Positions 34,551 through 43,851 of a DNA stretch of 64,000 nt are shown here, in pieces (positions within the stretch are counted from its first letter, which is position 1; each line of letters opens with the position of its first letter). The notes under the pieces were generated by a model. It saw only the letters and a list, made by a program, of their open reading frames with translations. It did not search any database and was not told where the DNA came from. Position numbers and translations under genes: made by a program. This stretch comes from an uncultured Muribaculaceae bacterium (GTDB lineage: Bacteria; Bacteroidota; Bacteroidia; Bacteroidales; Muribaculaceae), in NCBI GenBank assembly GCA_910589055.1, contig CAJURN010000002.1:124909-188908 (forward strand). Reading direction: 5' to 3'.

Positions 34551-35798
34551 ATGGATAAGAAAACAAAGAAAGTGCAAATGAGTCATGCTGTTTCCTCTGC
34601 AGGAAGCAAACTGTCATCAATCCTTCCCGATACAAAAAAGAAGCGTATGATATGGGGCATATCCATTTTTGTTATCGCCGCCGTAATTATAGGTATAATT
34701 ATAGCCATGCGTCCTGCCAAGGCTCAGGAAGCGATGCCAGTCGTGACTGTGGAGCCGGTAGAGGTGTCCGACGTGAATATCTACGGCGAATATGTTGGCC
34801 GAATCCGCGCCCAGCAGTTTGTCGAGGTACGTGCGCGTGTGGAGGGCTATCTCCAGCAGATGTTCTTTGAAGAGGGCACGCATATCGAAAAAGGCCAGAC
34901 ACTTTTCATCATTGACCCGACCGTGTACCGCGCACGTGTTCAGAAAGCCCGCGCACAGCTCAACAAGGCCAAAGCAAACGCGCAGAAAGCCCAGCGTGAC
35001 CTTGCCCGCATACGCCCGCTCTTTGAACAGAACGCCGCATCACAGCTTGACCTGGACAACGCCGTGGCCGCTTACGAAAACGCCAATGCCGACGTGGCCG
35101 TGGCCGAAGCCGACCTCACCCAGGCCGAGCTTACCCTCGGATATACTTCCGTGACCTCTCCCGTGGCCGGCGACATTTCCGAACGAAATGCCGACATCGG
35201 TACGCTCGTGGGTCCGTCCGGAAAGTCTCTGCTCGCAACAGTGGTGAAGGCCGATACGGTGCGCGTCGATTTCTCCATGACCGCGCTCGACTACCTCACA
35301 AGCAAGTCGCGCAACGTCAACATAGGCCAGCGCGACGCAAGCCGCCAGTGGGATCCTTACGTGACCGTTACCCTGGCCGACGGCTCGGTGTATCCCCACA
35401 AGGGACTCGTGGACTTCGCCTCCCCGCAAATCGACCCCAAGACCGGCACATTCTCCGTGCGTGCCGAGATGCCCAATCCCGACCGTATCCTCATGCCGGG
35501 TGAATTTACAAAGGTGAAACTGCTTATGGACGTGCGCAAGGACGCCATCGAGATTCCCGCCAAGGCTGTCGACATCGAGAAGGGTGCGGCATATATCTAC
35601 ATCGTGCGTCCCGACAGCATTGTGGAACGCCGCTATGTCGAGACAGGCCCCGAGATTGAAAACAACATCATCGTTGAGCGCGGACTTGCTCCGGGCGAGA
35701 ACATCGTTGTGGAAGGCTATCACAAGCTCCGCCACGGCATGAAAGTCCGTCCCATACTTCAGGACTCAGTTTCCGCATCAGCATCCCCGGTTGAATAA
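34551..35798 (+). CDS. RND efflux periplasmic adaptor (membrane fusion protein)
   Basis: About 415 residues. The ATG at 34551 is preferred to 34509 because it gives a short cytoplasmic N-terminus followed by one membrane helix (IWGISIFVIAAVIIGIIIAM). The HlyD/AcrA domains follow: lipoyl half (VEVRARVEGYLQQMFFEEGTHIEKGQTLF), a coiled-coil hairpin rich in alanine and lysine (residues about 110-180), the barrel and membrane-proximal domains. It couples the pump encoded next to the outer-membrane channel. The genes lie 16 bp apart. Confidence 0.93.
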   Translation: MDKKTKKVQMSHAVSSAGSKLSSILPDTKKKRMIWGISIFVIAAVIIGIIIAMRPAKAQEAMPVVTVEPVEVSDVNIYGEYVGRIRAQQFVEVRARVEGYLQQMFFEEGTHIEKGQTLFIIDPTVYRARVQKARAQLNKAKANAQKAQRDLARIRPLFEQNAASQLDLDNAVAAYENANADVAVAEADLTQAELTLGYTSVTSPVAGDISERNADIGTLVGPSGKSLLATVVKADTVRVDFSMTALDYLTSKSRNVNIGQRDASRQWDPYVTVTLADGSVYPHKGLVDFASPQIDPKTGTFSVRAEMPNPDRILMPGEFTKVKLLMDVRKDAIEIPAKAVDIEKGAAYIYIVRPDSIVERRYVETGPEIENNIIVERGLAPGENIVVEGYHKLRHGMKVRPILQDSVSASASPVE

Positions 35799-35813
35799 TA
35801 CAGCAGACAGATT

Positions 35814-38800
35814 ATGAAAAAGAATTTTTTTCTCGACCATCCGGTTTTCTCGATTGTAATTTCAATCGTGATTTCCATCCTGGGCGTAATCGGTCTGATG
35901 ATGCTCCCTGTCGACCAGTATCCGCAGATTGTACCTCCGGTCGTGCGCGTGTCGGCATCCTATCCCGGCGCCGATGCAATGACCGTGACGCAGGCCGTGG
36001 CTACCCCTATCGAACAGGAACTCAACGGCACGCCCGGCATGATATATATGTCGTCGACAAGCTCCAACTCCGGAGGTTTCTCGGCTTTGATTACTTTCGA
36101 CATCAACGTCGACCCCGAACTTGCCGCCGTTGACGTTCAGAACCGAGTGAAGAAAGCCGAATCGCGCCTTCCGGCCGAAGTGGTGCAGAACGGTATCAGT
36201 GTGGAGAAGGAAACCGCCAACAAACTCATGACGATTACCGTGCTCTCCAATGACCCAAAATACGACGAGATTTACCTCAGTAACTACGCAACGCTGAATA
36301 TCCTCGACCTGTTGCGCCGCGTGCCCGGTGTTGGCAGCATCCGCAACGTGGGCGGACGTTATTATGCCATGCAGATTTTCGTGTCGCCCGACAAGTTGGC
36401 CGACCTCGGACTCACCGTGCAGGACCTCCAGTCGGCTCTCAAGGACCAGAACCGCGAATCGGCCGCAGGTGTTCTCGGACAGGCGCCCATGAACGGAATT
36501 GACCTCACCGTGCCTATTATCGCACGCGGACGCCTTTCGTCGGTGAGCGAGTTCGAGGACGTTGTGGTTCGCGCCAATCCCGACGGATCGGTTATCCGCC
36601 TGAAAGACGTGGCCCGCGTGTCGCTTGAGGCTTCGAGCTATTCCACCGAGAGCGGTATCAACGGTGGCAACGCTGCCGTGCTCGACATCAACATGCTTCC
36701 GGGCGCCAATGCCATGGACGTGGCCGACCAGGTGAAAAAGACCATGGAGGAAATCAGCAAGACCTTCCCCGAAGGCCTGAGCTATGAGATTCCCTTCGAT
36801 ATGACTACATATATCTCGGAGTCCATCCACCACGTTTACCGCACCTTCTTCGAGGCGCTTATCCTGGTGATACTCGTGGTGTTCCTCTCGCTCCAGAACT
36901 GGCGCGCCACGCTCATCCCCATCATCGCCGTGCCAATCTCGCTTGTGGGTACTTTCGGTGTGATGCTCATATTCGGCTTCTCGCTCAATATGCTCACGCT
37001 TTTAGGTCTTATCCTCGCCATCGGTATCGTCGTGGACGATGCCATTGTGGTGGTCGAGAATGTTGACCGCATCATGAACACTGAGCACGTTCCGCCCAAG
37101 GAGGCTACACGCCGTGCGATGGAAGGTCTCGGAAGCGCACTCGTGGCGATGTCGCTCGTGCTTTGCGCCGTATTCGTTCCGGTGAGCTTCCTGCCGGGAA
37201 TCACGGGGCAGCTCTACCGCCAGTTCACGGTCACGATTGCCGTGTCGGTGATAATCTCCACAGTGGTTGCCTTGACACTATCTCCGGTGATGTGTGCCGG
37301 ACTGCTGCGTCCCGAGAGCCACCGTCGCAAGCCCCGCTTCTTCCGCCTTATCAACTACTGGCTGTCGCGTGGCAATAATTTCTACTGCCGCACCATCCGC
37401 CGCACACTCAATGCGCCGCGCCGCATGTATGCCGCTTTCGGAATCGCTCTCGTACTTATATATGTATTCAACGCAACACTCCCCCAGAGCTTCATGTCGG
37501 CAGAGGATCAGGGCTATTTCACCGTGGAACTCGAGCTGCCGGAGGGCGCCACAATAGAGCGTACGCGTGCCGTCACCGAACGTGCGATAGAATTCCTGAA
37601 GGCCGACAAGGACGTGGAGTATGTGCTCAATGTCACCGGCACATCGCCGCGCACCGGCACCAACCAGGCCCATGCGCAGCTCACGGTAATCATGAAGCCG
37701 TCGGACGAGCGCTCGGCCAACTCCATGCAGGAGCTCCGCCAGCGCATCCGCGACGAGTTTTCGGAATATCCCGAGAGCAATGTGTATTTCTTCACACCTG
37801 CCATTATTCCCGGCCTGGGAACCTCAGGCGGTCTTGAAATGGTGCTCGAGGCTCGTTCCGATGCTTCCTACGATGACCTGCGCCGGGCGGTGGACACATT
37901 GATGTACTATGCCGCCGAGCGTCCTGAATTTGCCGGATTGTCATCTTCGATGCAGGCTGAGATTCCGCAGCTGTTCTTCGACGTGGACCGCGACAAGGCC
38001 AAGCTCCAGGGCATACCCGTGAGTGATATTTTCTCGACCATGAAGGCCTTCACAGGCTCGATATATGTCAACGACTTCAACATGTTCAACCGCATCTACC
38101 GTGTCTACATCCAGGCCGAGGCACCTTACCGTTCGCGCCGCGACAACCTCAACCTGCTCTTCGTGCGCGGTGCCGACAACGCGATGGTGCCGGTGACTTC
38201 GCTCGGTACATCTTATTATACCACGGGCGCCGGAACGGTGAAGCGATTCAACATGTTCAACAGCGCTTCGATTACGGGCGAGACGGCCAAGGGCTATTCC
38301 TCCGGTCAGGCAATGGCTGCGCTTGAAGAGATTGTGCGCACCAAACTTCCCGACAATATCGGAGTGGAGTGGAGCGGACTGTCTTATCAGGAGAAGCACG
38401 AATCCGGCAACACCGGACTGGTACTCGGCCTTGCCTTCCTGTTCGTGTTCCTTTTCCTCGCGGCTCTCTATGAGAGCTGGACGGTGCCCCTTGCCGTGAT
38501 TCTGTCGCTGCCTGTGGCAGGTCTCGGCGCCTACCTCGGCATATGGGTGTGCGGACTGGAAAACAATATCTATTTCCAGATTGGCCTTGTGATGCTCGTG
38601 GGTCTTGTGGCTAAGAACGCGATTCTTATTGTCGAGTTCGCCAAGGAGGAAGTCGAGAAAGGCGTTGATGCCGTTCATGCTTCCCTCACCGCCGCGCGCC
38701 TGCGTTTCCGTCCTATCGTCATGACCTCGCTGGCCTTCATACTTGGCCTTCTGCCCCTTGTGTTCGCGTCCGGTCCCGGTTCAGCCGCCCGCCGCGACAT

Positions 38801-38918
38801 CGGTACAGGCGTTTTCTTCGGCATGTTGATGGCGATTACCGTTGGCATCCTGTTTGTTCCTTTCTTCTTCGTGGCTATTGACAAGGCCAAGAAAAAATTC
38901 TCAAAATCGGAAAAGTGA
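35814..38918 (+). CDS. RND efflux pump inner-membrane permease (AcrB/MexB type)
   Basis: A 1034-residue hydrophobe/amphiphile efflux-1 family pump with 12 membrane helices and two large periplasmic loops. Marks include VSASYPGADAMTVTQAVATPIEQELNG in the first loop and the proton-relay helix IGIVVDDAIVVVENVDR, with the DD pair typical of RND permeases. Substrates are likely drugs, bile salts or detergents. It overlaps the outer-membrane factor gene by 1-4 bp and shares its operon with the adaptor. Confidence 0.96.
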   Translation: MKKNFFLDHPVFSIVISIVISILGVIGLMMLPVDQYPQIVPPVVRVSASYPGADAMTVTQAVATPIEQELNGTPGMIYMSSTSSNSGGFSALITFDINVDPELAAVDVQNRVKKAESRLPAEVVQNGISVEKETANKLMTITVLSNDPKYDEIYLSNYATLNILDLLRRVPGVGSIRNVGGRYYAMQIFVSPDKLADLGLTVQDLQSALKDQNRESAAGVLGQAPMNGIDLTVPIIARGRLSSVSEFEDVVVRANPDGSVIRLKDVARVSLEASSYSTESGINGGNAAVLDINMLPGANAMDVADQVKKTMEEISKTFPEGLSYEIPFDMTTYISESIHHVYRTFFEALILVILVVFLSLQNWRATLIPIIAVPISLVGTFGVMLIFGFSLNMLTLLGLILAIGIVVDDAIVVVENVDRIMNTEHVPPKEATRRAMEGLGSALVAMSLVLCAVFVPVSFLPGITGQLYRQFTVTIAVSVIISTVVALTLSPVMCAGLLRPESHRRKPRFFRLINYWLSRGNNFYCRTIRRTLNAPRRMYAAFGIALVLIYVFNATLPQSFMSAEDQGYFTVELELPEGATIERTRAVTERAIEFLKADKDVEYVLNVTGTSPRTGTNQAHAQLTVIMKPSDERSANSMQELRQRIRDEFSEYPESNVYFFTPAIIPGLGTSGGLEMVLEARSDASYDDLRRAVDTLMYYAAERPEFAGLSSSMQAEIPQLFFDVDRDKAKLQGIPVSDIFSTMKAFTGSIYVNDFNMFNRIYRVYIQAEAPYRSRRDNLNLLFVRGADNAMVPVTSLGTSYYTTGAGTVKRFNMFNSASITGETAKGYSSGQAMAALEEIVRTKLPDNIGVEWSGLSYQEKHESGNTGLVLGLAFLFVFLFLAALYESWTVPLAVILSLPVAGLGAYLGIWVCGLENNIYFQIGLVMLVGLVAKNAILIVEFAKEEVEKGVDAVHASLTAARLRFRPIVMTSLAFILGLLPLVFASGPGSAARRDIGTGVFFGMLMAITVGILFVPFFFVAIDKAKKKFSKSEK

Positions 38919-40300
38919 TGAAAACAATATCCAATATCATATTCGCGGCCATATTTGCCGGAGCGCTCGCTCTTGCCGGATGCTCGGGTGTAAAGAATTG
39001 CGCCGCCCCGAATCTTGACCTGCCCTCTGAACTGGCAGGAAACAGCATCGACTCCACAACGATAGCCGATCTCGGATGGTGGGAGGTGTACACTGATTCG
39101 GCACTGGTCGATATTATTGAGGAAATGCTGGAGCACAACCGCGACCTGCTTGCCGCGGCGGCACGTGTGGAGCAGATGCGCGAATTGTACGGCCTCTCCA
39201 AAGCCAACTTCTTTCCTGAGTTGAAGCTCGGGGCTTACGGTAATAATGAGACAAACGATTACAAGGACGAAGCTCCGTTGCGTGACCCTGAATACGGACT
39301 CAAAGCCACTTTGAGCTGGGAAGCCGACCTGTGGGGAGGTCTTAAATGGGCTCGTAAGAAAGGTCTGGCTGATTATTTTGCTTCGGTGGAGAATCAACGC
39401 GCACTGCGGATGTCGCTCATTGCCGAGACGGCCACGACATATTTTCAGCTCATCGCGCTTGACAACGAACTCGCGATTGTGCGCCGCACTCTAAAGACGC
39501 GCGAGGAAAGCGTGAAGATGGCTAAGCTCCGCTTCGACGGCGGTCTGACTCCGGAAACCGTGTATCAGCAGGCTCAGGTGGAATATGCCACCACTGCCGC
39601 CCTTGTGCCTAATCTCGAACGCCAGATTGAGATTGCCCGAAATGCAATAACCCTGCTTATGGGGCGCTATCCCGAAAAGGAACTTGCCCGCGGTAAACTC
39701 TCGCTTGAACGCAGCATCCCCGACTATCTCCCCGTTGGCCTTCCGTCGACACTTCTCGAACGCCGCCCCGACCTGCGCATGAGCGAGCAGCAGCTCAAAA
39801 GCGCACTTGCCGGAGTGGGAGTGGCATACGCCAACCGCTTCCCAACACTGAAAATCGGTCTTACCGGCGGTTGGGAAAACAACGACCTCAAGGGCTTCTT
39901 CAGTTCGCCGTTTTCCTACGTGGTTGGCTCAATTACCGGTACTATACTTGATTTCGGACGCAACAAGCGCAAATACCGCGCCGCTATCGCCGCCTATGAC
40001 AAGGCCAAATATGAATATGAGCAGGATGTCCTCTCAGCTTTCAAGGAAGTTAGCGACGCCGTGGCTACATTCCGTCGCCGCCGTCAGACCACCATGCTGC
40101 GCCGCGACCTTCGCGAAGCCGCCGGAAAGTATGTTGAGCTGGCAAATCTACAATACCGCTCGGGAGTGCTTGCATACATTGATGTGCTTGATGCGCAGCG
40201 CCGTTTCTTTGAGGCGCAGATAGGATTGAGCAATGCCGTGCGCGACGAATACCTCGCCCTCGTTGGCCTCTACAAAGCCCTCGGCGGCGGCTGGCAATAA
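38918..40300 (+). CDS. RND efflux outer membrane factor (TolC/NodT family lipoprotein)
   Basis: About 460 residues. The ATG at 38918 is chosen over the GTG at 38915, giving the ATGA overlap with the permease stop. The signal peptide ends in LAGCSG with a lipidation cysteine, so this is the lipidated OprM-like type. Two OEP repeats follow, with LSWEADLWGGLKWARK and LIALDNELAIVRRTLK in the first and FGRNKRKYRAAIAAYDKAKYEYEQ in the second. It forms the outer-membrane duct of the pump. A terminator follows 25 bp later. Confidence 0.95.
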   Translation: MKTISNIIFAAIFAGALALAGCSGVKNCAAPNLDLPSELAGNSIDSTTIADLGWWEVYTDSALVDIIEEMLEHNRDLLAAAARVEQMRELYGLSKANFFPELKLGAYGNNETNDYKDEAPLRDPEYGLKATLSWEADLWGGLKWARKKGLADYFASVENQRALRMSLIAETATTYFQLIALDNELAIVRRTLKTREESVKMAKLRFDGGLTPETVYQQAQVEYATTAALVPNLERQIEIARNAITLLMGRYPEKELARGKLSLERSIPDYLPVGLPSTLLERRPDLRMSEQQLKSALAGVGVAYANRFPTLKIGLTGGWENNDLKGFFSSPFSYVVGSITGTILDFGRNKRKYRAAIAAYDKAKYEYEQDVLSAFKEVSDAVATFRRRRQTTMLRRDLREAAGKYVELANLQYRSGVLAYIDVLDAQRRFFEAQIGLSNAVRDEYLALVGLYKALGGGWQ

Positions 40301-40324
40301 CGGTTTGAACATTAAAAGATTAAG

Positions 40325-40362
40325 AAGGCAGCGATGACACTCTCACCGCTGCCTTTTTTTTT
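40325..40362 (+). terminator. Terminator of the RND operon
   Basis: A 9-bp stem (AAGGCAGCG, 40325-40333, with CGCTGCCTT, 40347-40355) is followed by a run of nine T from 40354. It lies 24 bp after the outer-membrane factor stop. Confidence 0.9.
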
Positions 40363-40544
40363 GTTTCAGGCTGTGTTTCCAGTGCAAAGGACTGTTAAAA
40401 TCGGGGCTTCTGCAAACCAAGCCACACCGTGTGATGTTTTATTTTCAAAGCAAACGAAACCAAGTTTCATCACGGTTTCAGCTATAAAAATGAGAGTTTA
40501 AGTAAAATTAATTAATTAAAAACTGTAATTTGGTTTAAAAGTCA

Positions 40545-40552
40545 TAACTTTG
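40545..40552 (+). promoter_or_regulatory. Possible -7 box for the OmpA-like gene
   Basis: TAACTTTG is a perfect -7 match 35 bp before the ATG at 40588, but the nearest TTTG is only 12 bp away, not 19-21. The rest of the 286-bp gap before it shows no gene or clear structure apart from the terminator. Confidence 0.4.
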
Positions 40553-40587
40553 TTACGGATTACAGTCAAGCAAAAACCAAATATCGT

Positions 40588-41721
40588 ATGAAGAAGACAT
40601 TCCTTACAGCAGTTGCAGCCCTTGGCGCTCTCGCTGTGTCCGCTCAAGTAGTTGAGCAGCCGAAATTCTTTGACAACTGGTCGATCGGTCTTGACGGAGG
40701 TGTTACAACCCCCATGAGCCACCATCCATTCTTTAAGTCGATGCGCGGCGTGGCAGGACTCCATATCCAGAAACAGGTAACTCCTGCATTCGCACTCGGT
40801 GTTGAAGGCGCTTTCGGCGTAAACACCTCTTCCTGGAAAGGCCGCGTTCACAGCTCGACAGCGTTCGACAACTCTTATGTAGGCGCATACGGCGCAGTAG
40901 ACCTCTTCAACCTCTTCGGAGGCTATCAGTGCCAGACCCGTCCCTTCACCATTGAAGCCGTAGGCGGCGCAGGCTGGGGTCATGAATACATCAACGAGGC
41001 AAACGGCGAAGACGTGAACTACTTCGCAACCAAAGCCGGACTTAACTTCAACTTCAACGTGAGCGACCATGTCACCATCGCCATCAAACCTTCAGTGGTA
41101 TGGAACATGACAGGCGGCTACAACGGCCAGTCTTCCGCTTCATACAATATCAACCGCGCCACATTCAACCTCATGGCCGGTGTGACCTACAACTTCGGAG
41201 GCGGCTTCAAGTGTGTACGTCCTTACGACCAGGGCGAAGTTGACGCTCTCAACGGTCAGATCAACGACCTCCGCGGACAGCTCGACGCATGTGCTGTCAC
41301 AGCAGCCGCATGGCAGGCCAAGGCCGACGTTCTCGGCAACGAGCTCGCAGCATGCAAGGCCCGCAAGCCCGAGGTTGTCAAGGAAGTATCCAACCAGTAC
41401 AACTCCGTACGCTTCGTATTCTTCAAAATCGGGTCCTACAAGATCACTGCCGACCAGCAGCCTAACGTAGAGATGATTGCCGACTATCTGAAGAATCACC
41501 CCAAAGCAAAAGTAATCATCAAGGGTTACGCTTCCAAGGACGGTAACTACGACTTCAATGTCAAGCTCGCCCAGAACCGTGCCGAAGCAGTTCGCGACGC
41601 CCTCATCAAGAAGTACAAGATCAACTCCAACCGCATCGTTGCCCAGGGCGAAGGTATCGGCAACATGTTTGAGGAAGAATCCTGGAACCGAGTAAGTATC
41701 TGTACTCTCGAAACCGAATAA
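40588..41721 (+). CDS. OmpA family outer membrane protein
   Basis: A 377-residue protein with a signal peptide (MKKTFLTAVAALGALAVSA-Q). Residues about 30-210 form an eight-strand-type barrel. A short coiled segment (ALNGQINDLRGQLDA, about 215-255) links it to a C-terminal OmpA-like peptidoglycan-binding domain, with VRFVFFKIGSYKITADQQPNVEMIADYL and AKVIIKGYASKDGNYDFNVKLAQNRAEAV. The gene is monocistronic with its own terminator, typical of an abundant surface protein. Confidence 0.95.
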   Translation: MKKTFLTAVAALGALAVSAQVVEQPKFFDNWSIGLDGGVTTPMSHHPFFKSMRGVAGLHIQKQVTPAFALGVEGAFGVNTSSWKGRVHSSTAFDNSYVGAYGAVDLFNLFGGYQCQTRPFTIEAVGGAGWGHEYINEANGEDVNYFATKAGLNFNFNVSDHVTIAIKPSVVWNMTGGYNGQSSASYNINRATFNLMAGVTYNFGGGFKCVRPYDQGEVDALNGQINDLRGQLDACAVTAAAWQAKADVLGNELAACKARKPEVVKEVSNQYNSVRFVFFKIGSYKITADQQPNVEMIADYLKNHPKAKVIIKGYASKDGNYDFNVKLAQNRAEAVRDALIKKYKINSNRIVAQGEGIGNMFEEESWNRVSICTLETE

Positions 41722-41776
41722 GACACAAGGCTCTGATGCCTGATTAAAACAAAATACAGAACTAACATTCATCCCC

Positions 41777-41814
41777 CCTCCCGCGGACTTGACAAAGCCT
41801 GCGGGAGGTTTTAT
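41777..41814 (+). terminator. Terminator after the OmpA-like gene
   Basis: CCTCCCGC (41777-41784) pairs with GCGGGAGG (41801-41808), followed by TTTTATT. It sits 55 bp past the stop and just before the SemiSWEET gene. Confidence 0.8.
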
Positions 41815-41824
41815 TCTCTAATTT

Positions 41825-42103
41825 ATGTCACAAGAAGTTATTATCAACATCATCGGCTCCCTTGCGAGCCTCTGCATGATTCTCGGCTACTTGCCTCAGG
41901 CAATTGTAACAATCCGTACTCGCGACACCGACGGAATAGCGCTTCCGACATTCATTATGCTCGGACTCGGTAGCGTGTTCTTCGTGGTGCAGGGTGTGAT
42001 GCTGTCCAACTGGCCCCTGGCAATCACGAACATCATCACCACAATCTGTTCGGTGATAATTTTCGGAATCAAAATCCACAACGACCGGAACAAGAAGAAA
42101 TAA
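41825..42103 (+). CDS. SemiSWEET family small sugar transporter
   Basis: A 92-residue membrane protein with three helices and the PQ motif in GYLPQAIVTI, followed by a second helix and a C-terminal helix, which fit a single SemiSWEET triple-helix bundle. Members form homodimers that facilitate sugar movement down a gradient. It has no adjoining metabolic gene, so its sugar is unknown. The terminator of the OmpA-like gene lies just upstream and another follows. Confidence 0.9.
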   Translation: MSQEVIINIIGSLASLCMILGYLPQAIVTIRTRDTDGIALPTFIMLGLGSVFFVVQGVMLSNWPLAITNIITTICSVIIFGIKIHNDRNKKK

Positions 42104-42123
42104 TCCGTCACCCTCCACACACA

Positions 42124-42157
42124 ATGTCGCCGCCCTCCCTGCGGCGACATTTTTTTT
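42124..42157 (+). terminator. Terminator after SemiSWEET, overlapping the hipBA promoter
   Basis: ATGTCGCCGC (from 42124) pairs with GCGGCGACAT (to 42150), followed by a run of eight T. The last T residues form part of the TTTG -33 box of the next promoter. Confidence 0.85.
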
Positions 42158-42186
42158 GCCTGTATGATAAAGATTTTATATCTTTG
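42155..42186 (+). promoter_or_regulatory. Promoter of hipBA
   Basis: TTTG, 20 bp, TATCTTTG is a perfect match to the Bacteroidetes consensus. The start near 42193 gives a leader of about 37 nt before the ATG at 42230. Its -33 box is the end of the upstream terminator's T tract. Confidence 0.75.
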
Positions 42187-42229
42187 TAACTGATAATATT
42201 TGAACTGAAACAGATGGTATTTAGTAGAT

Positions 42230-42571
42230 ATGAATAATATATTATCACTATTGGAAACGTATGCTTCGGATAATCCCGATGAAATATCTCTTGGTCTCGC
42301 TCATGATTTCCGATGCAGGAGAATTGAAAAAAACATGACGAGGGAAGAGATTGCAACGCAGTCGGGAGTGGCAGTAAGCAATGTTGCCAGATTTGAGCAA
42401 AAAGGCCTTATATCGCTGAAAAATCTCATATCACTTGCCATTACCTTGGGATATGTCTCGGAAATTAAATCTTTATTTTCAGAGCCTAAATATTCCACAA
42501 TGGAAGAACTCACTCAGATACGCCGCAATGCCGGAAAGAAAAAAGCCTCTACACATAACAGAAAATGCTAA
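42230..42571 (+). CDS. hipB: HipB-like helix-turn-helix antitoxin
   Basis: A 113-residue XRE-type regulator. The helix-turn-helix lies in residues about 28-80 (EEIATQSGVAVSNVARFEQKGLISLKNLISLAI), followed by a short acidic and basic tail. Its stop overlaps the hipA start by 7 bp, as in HipBA operons, and it precedes the toxin. It would repress its own promoter and bind the kinase. AT content is clearly higher than in the neighbouring genes. Confidence 0.88.
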   Translation: MNNILSLLETYASDNPDEISLGLAHDFRCRRIEKNMTREEIATQSGVAVSNVARFEQKGLISLKNLISLAITLGYVSEIKSLFSEPKYSTMEELTQIRRNAGKKKASTHNRKC

Positions 42572-43686
42572 AAATAGAACGACTGACAGTTAAATTCAAC
42601 GGGGAGCGTGTTGGCATCCTGTCTCTTACACCGGACAACAGACTGTGTGTATTTGAGTACGATGAATCATGGCTTGGCGGAGGATTCAGTATTTCTCCGT
42701 TGGAGCTGCCTTTGAAAGCAGGCACATTTATAGCTCGCCCCGAGCCGTTTTATGGTAATTTCGGAATTTTTGAAGATAGTTTGCCCGACGGTTACGGCCG
42801 CTATCTGCTTCATAAGTCGCTTGCACGCGAGGGTATCGACGATAGTTCGCTTTCGTCGCTCGACCGTCTGAGTCTTGTCGGTGATGCCGGAATGGGAGCC
42901 TTGACATATGAACCTGAAACCGTCATCGGAACAGAATCCGAACTGAATGATTTTGATTTGATACAAGCAAAAGCACTCGAGGTGCTTGCCGAGCGGCAAG
43001 ATACTGATGCCGGAATGTTATTATATAATAGCGGAAATAGTGGAGGCGCCCGTCCTAAAGCAATCTTTTCCGATAAAGAAGGGCATTGGCTCGTGAAATT
43101 CAGACACACTTACGATCCTATGGATATGGGGCTAAGCGAATTCCGTTATAATGAGCTTGCTCGTGCGGCAGGGATTACTGTGCCCGATTTTAAGATGGTC
43201 GCCGACAAATATTTTGCATCAAAAAGATTTGATATAAGCGAAACCGGAGAGCGAATCCATGTGGCTACTTCGGGGGCATTGCTGTCGGTTTCACTTAGTC
43301 AACCGATACTTGACTATACCAATCTGCTTGCCTTGACTGCTTATCTTACTCATGATTTAAAACAAGTTGAAGAAATGTTCAGACGGATGATATTCAACTA
43401 TCTTTCAGGAAATAAAGACGACCACTGTAAAAATTTCAGTTTTCTTGTAAGAAAAGATTCACTTGGAAAATGGAAATGGCAATTGGCTCCTGCTTATGAT
43501 TTGACCTTGTGTGCCGAAGGTTATAATGGAGAGCATGCAACTTCAGTCAATGGTAGCGGTCGTCCTTCGATGGCTGATTTTATCTATGTCGGACGTAAAT
43601 TCAGACTAAGTGAAATCAAATGCTCTGAAATAATTAAGGAAGTCAGCGATGCATGTAGGGATATTCTGAGATATGATTTGAAATAA
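42565..43686 (+). CDS. hipA: HipA-like serine/threonine kinase toxin
   Basis: A 373-residue HipA. The N-terminal couple domain (VKFNGERVGIL, GNFGIFEDSLPDGYGR) is fused to the kinase, as in E. coli HipA. Kinase features visible are GNSGGARPKAIF (ATP-lid/P-loop-like), GNKDDHCKNFSF (with the catalytic-loop aspartate and asparagine) and APAYDLTLC (the DFG-like segment). HipA proteins phosphorylate glutamyl-tRNA synthetase in E. coli and induce persistence; the target here is unknown. The gene is AT-rich relative to its surroundings, suggesting transfer. Confidence 0.9.
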   Translation: MLKIERLTVKFNGERVGILSLTPDNRLCVFEYDESWLGGGFSISPLELPLKAGTFIARPEPFYGNFGIFEDSLPDGYGRYLLHKSLAREGIDDSSLSSLDRLSLVGDAGMGALTYEPETVIGTESELNDFDLIQAKALEVLAERQDTDAGMLLYNSGNSGGARPKAIFSDKEGHWLVKFRHTYDPMDMGLSEFRYNELARAAGITVPDFKMVADKYFASKRFDISETGERIHVATSGALLSVSLSQPILDYTNLLALTAYLTHDLKQVEEMFRRMIFNYLSGNKDDHCKNFSFLVRKDSLGKWKWQLAPAYDLTLCAEGYNGEHATSVNGSGRPSMADFIYVGRKFRLSEIKCSEIIKEVSDACRDILRYDLK

Positions 43687-43783
43687 TTGTCGTAATGAAA
43701 GGTTTTGAGGCGGGATGTGGCGATTTTTGCGGTGATAATGCGAAAAATTTGTGTTTGGTGATAGGAATTTCGGATTTTTGATT

Positions 43784-43791
43784 TATATTTG
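43784..43791 (+). promoter_or_regulatory. Possible -7 box for the large exported protein
   Basis: TATATTTG matches the -7 element, but the nearest good TTTG is 26 bp upstream, longer than the usual 19-21. The start would give a leader of about 55 nt. Confidence 0.35.
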
Positions 43792-43851
43792 CGAAAAGAA
43801 AGGAAATTTAATAAACCTAAATTTATAATAACCTAAACTTATCGCTTTTTT

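Noticed and set aside
40364..40544. A structured RNA between the RND operon and the OmpA-like gene
   Set aside because: I found no stable hairpin beyond the known terminator and no matching consensus for a riboswitch.
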